DNA of 5,676 bases from Candidatus Nanopelagicales bacterium (GTDB lineage Bacteria > Actinomycetota > Actinomycetes > S36-B12 > UBA10799): positions 1 to 5,676 of the forward strand of contig JAUYKX010000039.1 of NCBI GenBank assembly GCA_030699055.1, written 5' to 3'. This document shows positions 1 to 4,392 of this stretch, piece after piece (the stretch's first letter is position 1; the number at the start of each line of letters is the position of its first letter). Under the pieces are notes generated by a model. That model did not search any database. It was not told where the DNA came from and was given only the letters and a program-made list of their open reading frames with translations. The translations under genes and the position numbers were made by a program.

Positions 1-1128
1 CGGGCTCATCGGTGGTGGAGTCGGGTCTGCCGGGAGACCGAAATCATCGATGAGGTGGGGGCGCCGGGCACCGGTCCGGTTGCCTTCGCCACCTTCGGCT
101 TCGACTCCGATTCCGTTGAGAGTGTCGTGGTTCTGCCGCGCCTTGTCTTCGGTCGACGTGGTGATCGATCCTGGCTGACCATTGTTCGACCAACGCAGTC
201 GCCCGCCGTCGAACCCGGTGAGGTGCTGGCGAGGTTGGGATCCGACCAGCCCCGCGCTCCGCGGCAGGTTTCGTGGCCCGACGATGCCGATCGTGTGCGC
301 GCCTGGCGCCAGGGTGTGGCCGAGGCCATCCGCCGGATCACGGCCGGCGAGTTGGACAAGGTGGTCCTGGCCCGCGACGTCTTCGCCCGGGCGAGCGAGC
401 CCATCGATCCGGTGGCCCTGTTGACCCGGCTCACCGCCGAATATCCCGATTGTTGGGCGTTTTCGGTCGCCGGTCTCGTCGGGGCCACGCCGGAGATGCT
501 GGTTCGTCGGGAGGGTGACGTCGTGTCCTCGCGGGTACTGGCCGGAACTGTTCGGTCGGGTTGGGATTCCGGGGAGGCGGGGAGGCTGGCCGCGGAGTTG
601 CTGGGTTCCGACAAGAATCTGGCCGAGCACGAGCTGGCGGTGGCTTCGGTGGCCGCCTCCCTGGCTGCGCATTGCACTGACCTGTCGGTGCCCGAAGAGC
701 CGCGCATCCTGAAGTTGGCGAATGTGCAGCACCTGGCAACCGACGTTTTCGGGTCGTTGGCCACCGAGACGCCGGTGTTGGCGCTGGCGGCATCCCTGCA
801 TCCCACAGCCGCTGTCTGCGGTACCCCAACCGAACGGGCCCATTCGCTGATTCGCGAGTTGGAGCCGATGGACCGCGGCCGGTACGCGGGTCCGGTGGGA
901 TGGATGGACTCGCACGGCGACGGAGAGTTTGGGATTGCCCTGCGTTGTGGGCAGATCGATCCGCAAGACCCTTGTCGAATCCGGCTATTCGCCGGTTGCG
1001 GGATCGTGGCCGGTTCTCAACCGGAGTCGGAGGTCGTCGAGTCGGAGGTGAAGTTGCAGCCGATGCGGATGGCGCTCGACTCGCAGCTGTCTCATCCGGT
1101 CAACCGGCGTGCCGCAAGGGCGACATAG
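1..1128 (+). CDS. menF: Isochorismate synthase, 5'-truncated by window edge
   Basis: Converts chorismate to isochorismate, the entry step to menaquinone (or to catechol/salicylate siderophores), in the cytoplasm. The reading frame is open from base 1 with no in-frame stop before the GTG at 55. The residues before it (RAHRWWSRVCRETEIIDEVG) join smoothly to the PGTGPVAFATFGF motif, so the real start lies upstream and GTG-55 is only an internal codon. 375 residues are visible; family members are usually about 400-450. Chorismate-binding fold motifs, numbered from the first visible codon: KVVLAR near 120 (general-base Lys of the family), GATPEML near 161-167 with its Glu, LAGTVR near 180, SDKNLAEHEL, LHPTAAVCGTPT, DRGRYAGPVGW near 291, and FAGCGIVAGSQPESE near 330. 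The DRGxYAGPVGW and GCGIV blocks favour isochorismate synthase over anthranilate or aminodeoxychorismate synthase. The next genes make and use menaquinone, which favours a MenF role, but an EntC/DhbC siderophore role cannot be excluded. Confidence 0.9.
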   Translation, partial: RAHRWWSRVCRETEIIDEVGAPGTGPVAFATFGFDSDSVESVVVLPRLVFGRRGDRSWLTIVRPTQSPAVEPGEVLARLGSDQPRAPRQVSWPDDADRVRAWRQGVAEAIRRITAGELDKVVLARDVFARASEPIDPVALLTRLTAEYPDCWAFSVAGLVGATPEMLVRREGDVVSSRVLAGTVRSGWDSGEAGRLAAELLGSDKNLAEHELAVASVAASLAAHCTDLSVPEEPRILKLANVQHLATDVFGSLATETPVLALAASLHPTAAVCGTPTERAHSLIRELEPMDRGRYAGPVGWMDSHGDGEFGIALRCGQIDPQDPCRIRLFAGCGIVAGSQPESEVVESEVKLQPMRMALDSQLSHPVNRRAARAT

Positions 1129-1131
1129 AAT
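1126..1131 (+). promoter_or_regulatory. Possible -10 element for the reductase gene
   Basis: TAGAAT overlaps the menF stop codon (TAG at 1126-1128) and fits the actinobacterial TANNNT -10 pattern. No convincing -35 hexamer lies 16-18 bases upstream (candidates read aaccgg, accggc, ccggcg). The 120-base gap before the reductase suggests that gene may have its own promoter, but this hexamer alone is weak support. Confidence 0.2.
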
Positions 1132-1135
1132 CCAG

Positions 1136-1157
1136 CCGGCCCGAAAGGGGTTACCGG
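1136..1157 (+). terminator. Small stem-loop after menF; weak terminator candidate
   Basis: Eight bases after the menF stop, CCGGCCC (1136-1142) faces GGGGTTACCGG (1147-1157) across a GAAA loop. CCC pairs with GGG next to the loop, and CCGG pairs with CCGG outside a short unpaired GTTA. There is no T-run after it, so it is not a classical intrinsic terminator. It could equally be an incidental GC-rich structure or a transcript-end stabiliser. Confidence 0.2.
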
Positions 1158-1215
1158 GGTGCGGCAGGCTGATCAGACTGAGGCGACGCGACGGAAGTGA
1201 CGTATCCGAAGCGAA

Positions 1216-1236
1216 CTGCCGCCACGACTACGGCAG
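1216..1236 (+). other. 6-bp stem-loop abutting the reductase Shine-Dalgarno
   Basis: CTGCCG (1216-1221) and CGGCAG (1231-1236) are perfectly complementary across a 9-base loop. The 3' arm includes the first two bases of the AGGGGA ribosome binding site at 1235-1240. If transcribed, it could modestly affect initiation. Function is inferred and the stem is short. Confidence 0.3.
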
Positions 1237-1240
1237 GGGA
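1235..1240 (+). promoter_or_regulatory. Ribosome binding site deciding the reductase start
   Basis: AGGGGA lies 8 bases before ATG-1249. The in-frame ATG at 1240 overlaps this Shine-Dalgarno itself, so it would have no usable spacing. This favours the start at 1249, three codons downstream. Confidence 0.6.
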
Positions 1241-1248
1241 TGAGCCCG

Positions 1249-2577
1249 ATGGACGGATCGGCACCGGCAGTCAGTGCGGTGGCACCAGGTGAGTCGAGTC
1301 CGCCGGTGGTGGACGAGGTGGACGTCATCGTGGTCGGCGCGGGCCCGGCCGGGTCGACCACCGCCTTTCATCTTGCCCAGGCCGGACTCGACGTGTTGCT
1401 ATTGGAGAAGACGGCCTTCCCGCGGGAAAAGGTGTGCGGTGACGGTCTTACGCCTCGGGCCGTGAGGCAGTTGGTTGCCATGGGGATCGACGTTTCCGAG
1501 TCCGCTGGCTGGCTGCCGAACCGAGGCGTGAGGATCATGGGTGGTGGTCACGCGCTGGAACTCGACTGGCCCCGGCTGGCGTCGTTTCCCGATTTCGGGC
1601 TGGTTCGGCGTCGCGCCGAGTTCGACGAGATCGTGGCCCGACGAGCCGAGTCCGCCGGTGCCCGGCTGGTGCAACGCTGCAACGTGACGGGTCCGATCAT
1701 CGATGATCGGACCAAACACATTGTCGGGGTGACGGCACGCTCAGTTGACGAAAAAGGGCGGCCGAATGGCGACTCGGTGAGTTATCGCTCCCGATTGGTG
1801 GTGGCTGCGGACGGTAACTCGTCGCGTTTGAGCGTGGCCATGGGATTGGAACGCCGACGCGACCGGCCGATGGCCGTGGCGGTACGGACTTACATCCGGA
1901 CCCCGAACGACCGGGATGATCGACTGGAAACCTGGGTCGAGATCTGTGCAGGTGGGCGCATCCTGCCGGGCTACGGCTGGATCTTCCCCATGGGGGACGG
2001 CACGGTCAACGTCGGAATCGGAATGCTGAACACCGACAAGATCGACTCTAAGATCGACTATCGGGATCTGATGGCGCGCTGGCTTCGCGAGATCCACCCA
2101 CAGCGAGGGCTGAGTCTGGACGACGCGACGGAGCCGATCAGGGGTGCGGCTCTGCCCATGGCGTTCAATCGCCAGCCTCACTACACACGCGGCTTGCTGC
2201 TCGTGGGTGACGCCGGGGGAATGGTGAACCCTTTCAACGGCGAGGGCATTGCGTATGCCATGGAATCCGGTGCCCTGGCCGCCCGCGTGATGACTCAGGC
2301 GCTCGCCCGGCAGACGCCGGCCCAGGTCGAGCAGGCCCTGTCGGGCTACCCCCGACTGTTGCGGGAGTACTACGGCGGGTACTACACGATGGGTCGCTGG
2401 TTTCTGCGGGCCTTGGGTGATCCTCGGTTCATGCGCTGGGCTGTCCATCGCGGTCTCGGGCGTCGGAGGCTGATGGAATTGTCCCTGAAAATGATGGGCA
2501 ACTTGAGTGACAAACCGGGGGCGGATGCCGGTGATCGACTGGTGAACGCGCTTCAACGTCTGGCGCCAAAATCGTGA
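1249..2577 (+). CDS. FAD-dependent geranylgeranyl reductase family protein (MenJ-like)
   Basis: Flavoprotein oxidoreductase that reduces isoprenoid double bonds. In actinobacteria the best studied member, MenJ of Mycobacterium tuberculosis, saturates one isoprene unit of menaquinone; I infer the same role from the isochorismate synthase upstream and NDH-1 downstream. The protein is 442 residues from ATG-1249, chosen because AGGGGA sits 8 bases before it; ATG-1240 would give 445. The first ~24 residues are low-complexity (Ala/Pro/Ser/Val) and precede the fold. Visible motifs: VDVIVVGAGPAG Rossmann loop near 24-35 with ribose-binding Glu near 53; FPREKVCGDGLTPRAV near 57-72; VVAADGNSSR near 185-194; GYGWIFPMGDGTVNVGIG near 241-258, the family's substrate-side motif; and VGDAGGMVNPFNGEGIAYAMESG near 319-341, the second FAD motif. 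All expected FAD motifs are intact and there is no predicted transmembrane span. A 24-bp perfect palindrome lies at codons 148-155 (1690-1713). The exact substrate (menaquinone, geranylgeranyl diphosphate or archaeal-type lipids in homologues) cannot be decided from sequence. Confidence 0.88.
   Translation: MDGSAPAVSAVAPGESSPPVVDEVDVIVVGAGPAGSTTAFHLAQAGLDVLLLEKTAFPREKVCGDGLTPRAVRQLVAMGIDVSESAGWLPNRGVRIMGGGHALELDWPRLASFPDFGLVRRRAEFDEIVARRAESAGARLVQRCNVTGPIIDDRTKHIVGVTARSVDEKGRPNGDSVSYRSRLVVAADGNSSRLSVAMGLERRRDRPMAVAVRTYIRTPNDRDDRLETWVEICAGGRILPGYGWIFPMGDGTVNVGIGMLNTDKIDSKIDYRDLMARWLREIHPQRGLSLDDATEPIRGAALPMAFNRQPHYTRGLLLVGDAGGMVNPFNGEGIAYAMESGALAARVMTQALARQTPAQVEQALSGYPRLLREYYGGYYTMGRWFLRALGDPRFMRWAVHRGLGRRRLMELSLKMMGNLSDKPGADAGDRLVNALQRLAPKS
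1690..1713. repeat. Perfect 24-bp palindrome inside the reductase gene
   Basis: The half-site GGTCCGATCATC is followed directly, with no spacer, by its exact reverse complement. The element falls exactly on codon boundaries and encodes GPIIDDRT on the plus strand; because it is a palindrome in register, the minus strand reads the same eight residues. Pairing stops at both ends (G1689 against A1714). The existence is read directly; any role (protein site, cruciform, mRNA hairpin) is unknown. Confidence 0.9.
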
Positions 2578-2583
2578 TCCGGC

Positions 2584-2601
2584 TTGTGCAATTTGTCACC
2601 A
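2584..2601. promoter_or_regulatory. Candidate Rex (redox) or Crp-type operator upstream of nuo
   Basis: TTGTGCAATTTGTCACCA matches 11 of the 14 fixed positions of the Rex operator pattern TTGTGAA-N4-TTCACAA. It also matches 8 of 10 fixed positions of the Crp pattern TGTGA-N6-TCACA (at 2585-2600). The GTG-N8-CAC core is exact. It starts six bases after the reductase stop, in the only sizeable gap before nuoA. Rex, an NADH/NAD+ sensor, is known in Streptomyces to control respiratory genes, and I recall nuo being among its targets, so the position is sensible. A TTGTCA hexamer resembling a -35 (2593-2598) lies within it. The match is imperfect and could be chance. Confidence 0.4.
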
Positions 2602-2689
2602 TCGGCGAGTAGGAGAGAGTCGTTCGACGCGCCAAGCGGGGGCGCACCTCCCTAACATTGCCCAGGCCTATGCTGTGACGCGCTGTCCG

Positions 2690-2716
2690 CCCACCGGAGG
2701 GTCTCCGCTGGGTGGG
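2690..2716 (+). other. 10-bp stem-loop in the nuoA leader
   Basis: CCCACC (2690-2695) pairs with GGTGGG (2711-2716), and the adjoining GGAG (2696-2699) pairs with CTCC (2703-2706), closing a 3-base loop. A 4-base bulge (2707-2710) interrupts the 3' side. No T-run follows, so it looks more like a leader structure than an intrinsic terminator. GGTGGG recurs at 2763-2768 within the nuoA Shine-Dalgarno/spacer, so CCCACC could pair there instead. Confidence 0.4.
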
Positions 2717-2757
2717 TAGCCAGTCTCGCGAATGGGGCGGCCGGGTGTTGGATCCGA

Positions 2758-2766
2758 AGGGAGGTG
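2758..2766 (+). promoter_or_regulatory. Strong Shine-Dalgarno deciding the nuoA GTG start
   Basis: AGGGAGGTG ends 4 bases before GTG-2771. It is by far the best ribosome binding site in the leader and marks GTG-2771 rather than the in-frame ATG at 2732, which has no comparable site and would add 13 residues (GRPGVGSEGRWV-type) unlike NuoA N-termini. Confidence 0.75.
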
Positions 2767-2790
2767 GGTTGTGGGCGATATCTACCTCCC
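2759..2790 (+). other. Possible hairpin masking the nuoA ribosome binding site
   Basis: GGGAGGTGGGT (2759-2769) can pair with ATCTACCTCCC (2780-2790) over 11 base pairs, including two G-U pairs. The 10-base loop (2770-2779) contains the GTG start codon. The whole Shine-Dalgarno would be buried in the stem. The downstream arm encodes Ile-Tyr-Leu-Pro, a commonly conserved NuoA N-terminal stretch, so part of the complementarity may come from coding constraint. Pairing is read from the sequence; regulation is inference. Confidence 0.4.
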
Positions 2791-3133
2791 GATCCTCCTG
2801 CTGGGAGCGTTGGCGTTCCTGTTTGCCGGGTTCTCGACGACGATGGCAACTTTCACCGGGCCCAAGCGCCACAATCGGGCCAAGTCGGAGCCGTACGAAT
2901 GCGGGGTTGAGCCGACGCCGCAACAAGAGGGCGGCGGCCGGTTTCCCATCAAGTACTACCTCACGGCGATGTTGTTCATCGTGTTCGACATCGAGATCGT
3001 GTTTCTGTATCCGTGGGCTGTCGCTTTCGACGCGATGGGCTCCTTTGCCGTATTCGAAATTGTCGTTTTCATCGTGACCGTGCTGTGCGTCTACGTGTTC
3101 GTGTGGCGTCGCGGCGGGCTTGACTGGGACTGA
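2771..3133 (+). CDS. nuoA: NADH-quinone oxidoreductase subunit A (NuoA)
   Basis: Small membrane subunit of NDH-1 (complex I), placed where the peripheral arm meets the membrane arm near the quinone cavity. From GTG-2771 it is 120 residues, the usual NuoA size. Three transmembrane helices are visible near residues 6-28, 62-83 and 92-112. The loop between helices 1 and 2 holds the conserved [14 protein letters not shown] stretch with Cys44, the loop Cys typical of NuoA/ND3. Helix 2 ([23 protein letters not shown]) carries the buried acidic residues Asp73 and Glu75 characteristic of the family. The C-terminus WRRGGLDWD is typical. Start chosen from the AGGGAGGTG site. This is the first gene of the nuo operon; its ribosome binding site may be masked by mRNA pairing (2759-2790). 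nuoB follows after 15 bases. Confidence 0.95.
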   Translation: MGDIYLPILLLGALAFLFAGFSTTMATFTGPKRHNRAKSEPYECGVEPTPQQEGGGRFPIKYYLTAMLFIVFDIEIVFLYPWAVAFDAMGSFAVFEIVVFIVTVLCVYVFVWRRGGLDWD

Positions 3134-3140
3134 GGCGGAG
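3134..3140 (+). promoter_or_regulatory. Ribosome binding site of nuoB
   Basis: GGCGGAG fills the first half of the 15-base nuoA-nuoB gap and sits 8 bases before ATG-3149, supporting that start. Confidence 0.6.
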
Positions 3141-3148
3141 CGAAAACA

Positions 3149-3703
3149 ATGGGTCTGGAGGAGAAGCTGCCGAGCGGCTTCCTGCTGTCCACGGTCGAAG
3201 TTTTGGCCGGCTACGCCCGACGGACCTCGATGTGGACGGCGACTTTCGGTTTGGCGTGCTGCGCGATCGAGATGATGGCGACCGGAGCGCCGAGGTACGA
3301 CCTGGGCCGGTTCGGGATGGAGGTGTTCCGGCCGTCGCCCCGGCAGGCGGACCTGATGATTGTGGCCGGCCGGCTCAGCCAGAAGATGGCTCCCATCGCC
3401 AGGCAGGTTTACGACCAGATGCCGAACCCCAAATGGGTCATTGCGATGGGCGTGTGCGCGTCTTCCGGCGGCATGTTCAACAACTACGCAGTGGTTCAAG
3501 GTGTCGATCATGTCATGCCGGTCGACATCTACCTGCCGGGATGTCCGCCGCGGCCGGAGATGCTGCAGGACGCCATTCTCAAGCTCCACGATCAGGTTCA
3601 GCACATGAAGCTCGGATCCGACCGTCAGCGGCAGATCACCGAACTGGAGAAGGCCGCACTGGTTGCCGAGCCGCTGGAGCGACGGATCGGGCAGCTCCGA
3701 TGA
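3149..3703 (+). CDS. nuoB: NADH-quinone oxidoreductase subunit B (NuoB)
   Basis: Peripheral-arm subunit of NDH-1 that binds the terminal [4Fe-4S] cluster N2, which hands electrons to the quinone at the NuoB/NuoD interface. 184 residues, normal for actinobacteria. The four N2 ligands are all present: adjacent Cys37-Cys38 in [10 protein letters not shown], Cys103 in GVCASSGG and Cys132 in PGCPPRPE; the spacing equals that of Thermus Nqo6 (45, 46, 111, 140). Other family blocks are [38 protein letters not shown] and [16 protein letters not shown]. The C-terminal ~35 residues after KLHDQVQ are charged and helical, probably a surface extension common in this phylum. Start at ATG-3149 is supported by GGCGGAG 8 bases upstream. 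The stop TGA overlaps the nuoC start (ATGA at 3700-3703), implying translational coupling. Confidence 0.97.
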   Translation: MGLEEKLPSGFLLSTVEVLAGYARRTSMWTATFGLACCAIEMMATGAPRYDLGRFGMEVFRPSPRQADLMIVAGRLSQKMAPIARQVYDQMPNPKWVIAMGVCASSGGMFNNYAVVQGVDHVMPVDIYLPGCPPRPEMLQDAILKLHDQVQHMKLGSDRQRQITELEKAALVAEPLERRIGQLR

Positions 3704-4392
3704 GCGGCGAACTGGGTTCGGATGACGAGACGCCGGCCGACGTCGAGGTGATGCGGGTTCGACACGGGTTGTTCGGCGTCCACGGCTCACCCGATGTGTC
3801 GGGCTACGGCGAATTCGAACAAGTGGTCACCATGCCCGCTGGTTCAACCCGGCCGTATGGCGGGTGGTTCGATGCCGTCGCGGATCAACTGGAGTGTGCG
3901 CTGGGCAGCGGGTATGAAGACGCGGTCGAGCGGGTGTTGGTGGAGTTCGACGAGATCACATTTGTCGTTCGACGAGATTGTCTGCCCGCCGTGGCGCGAG
4001 CCTTGCGCGACGATCCGATGCTTCGTTTCGAGGTGTGCCTCGGGGTCTCAGGGGTCCATTGGCCCGATGACGCCGATCGCGAACTGCACGCCGTCTACCA
4101 CTTCCAGTCGTACACGCACGGCCGGGTGATCAGGGTCGAGACCACCTGCCCGGACGCCCACCCTCACGTGCCGTCGATTACCGACATCTACCCGACGAAC
4201 GACTGGCACGAGCGCGAAACCTACGACTTCTTCGGCATTGTGTTCGACGGTCACCCCACACTGACGCGGATCATGATGCCCGATGACTGGCTCGGTCATC
4301 CCCAGCGGAAGGACTATCCGCTGGGTGGGATTCCCGTGGAGTACAAGGGCGCGACGACCCCGCCACCGGACGAGCGAAGGGTGTACAGCTGA
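3700..4392 (+). CDS. nuoC: NADH-quinone oxidoreductase subunit C (NuoC)
   Basis: Peripheral-arm subunit of NDH-1 (30 kDa subunit type) that packs against NuoD and NuoB; it has no cofactor. 230 residues from ATG-3700, within the family's range, and not fused to NuoD as in E. coli. The N-terminal ~35 residues are acidic and variable, then [24 protein letters not shown] begins the conserved part. The family signature is clear near 168-183 ([18 protein letters not shown]), followed by [23 protein letters not shown] near 188-209. The start overlaps the nuoB stop as ATGA and has only a poor Shine-Dalgarno, as expected for a coupled gene. The same frame stays open far upstream through nuoB (to 3232), but that part is an out-of-frame shadow with no NuoC similarity. 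It ends one base into nuoD (TGATG). Confidence 0.95.
   Translation: MSGELGSDDETPADVEVMRVRHGLFGVHGSPDVSGYGEFEQVVTMPAGSTRPYGGWFDAVADQLECALGSGYEDAVERVLVEFDEITFVVRRDCLPAVARALRDDPMLRFEVCLGVSGVHWPDDADRELHAVYHFQSYTHGRVIRVETTCPDAHPHVPSITDIYPTNDWHERETYDFFGIVFDGHPTLTRIMMPDDWLGHPQRKDYPLGGIPVEYKGATTPPPDERRVYS

Larger units (their letters stand above)
2578..2770 (+). promoter_or_regulatory. nuo promoter and leader region
   Basis: This 193-base gap separates the reductase stop from the nuoA GTG and presumably carries the nuo operon promoter. TANNNT hexamers at 2653-2658 (TAACAT) and 2669-2674 (TATGCT) could be -10 elements, but neither has a recognisable -35 at normal spacing. The TTGTCA at 2593-2598 has only GAGAGT at 2615-2620 as a poor -10. 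A 5-bp stem (GCGCC 2629-2633 with GGCGC 2641-2645) has no T-run and is not a convincing terminator for the reductase transcript, so read-through into nuo is possible. I see no credible small ORF here. Confidence 0.4.

Noticed and set aside
43..53. ATCATCGATGA at 43-53 is repeated within the 24-bp palindrome (1696-1706).
   Set aside because: Here it encodes Ile-Ile-Asp-Glu and the palindrome extends only 10 bp; most likely the same residue pattern with the same preferred codons, not a second copy of the element.
1024..1049. In-frame direct repeat GAGTCGGAGGT near the end of menF, encoding ESEVVESEVK.
   Set aside because: The residues correspond to the normal family helix after GIVAGSxPE, so this is not an insertion or expanding repeat.
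1330..1361. Inverted repeat GTGGTCG (1330-1336) and CGACCAC (1355-1361) around the FAD-binding loop of the reductase.
   Set aside because: The loop between the arms is long, and the bases are set by the conserved VVGAGPAGSTT residues; expected at this GC content.
3232..3699. The nuoC frame stays open upstream for 156 codons through nuoB, suggesting a longer NuoC or overlapping gene.
   Set aside because: The added residues are Arg/Gly/Asp/Pro-rich and unlike NuoC. The ATGA junction at 3700 gives a normal-length NuoC.
2429..3790. A 453-codon open frame on the minus strand across nuoA and nuoB.
   Set aside because: Its translation is rich in Arg, Pro and His with no recognisable domain, and it lies opposite two certain nuo genes. 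Long antisense frames are a usual by-product of codon bias in high-GC genomes.
3943..3978. GTTCGACGAGAT occurs twice in nuoC (3945-3956 and 3967-3978), and GAGTTCGACGAGATC is shared with the reductase gene (1618-1632).
   Set aside because: The copies in nuoC are in different frames, and the shared 15-mer encodes Glu-Phe-Asp-Glu-Ile in both proteins with favoured codons. Isolated copies without regular spacing look like codon-use coincidence.
284..4080. The peptide WPDDADR occurs in both the isochorismate synthase (near 274-300) and NuoC (near 4060-4080).
   Set aside because: The surrounding folds are unrelated and flanking residues differ; a short charged peptide recurring by chance.
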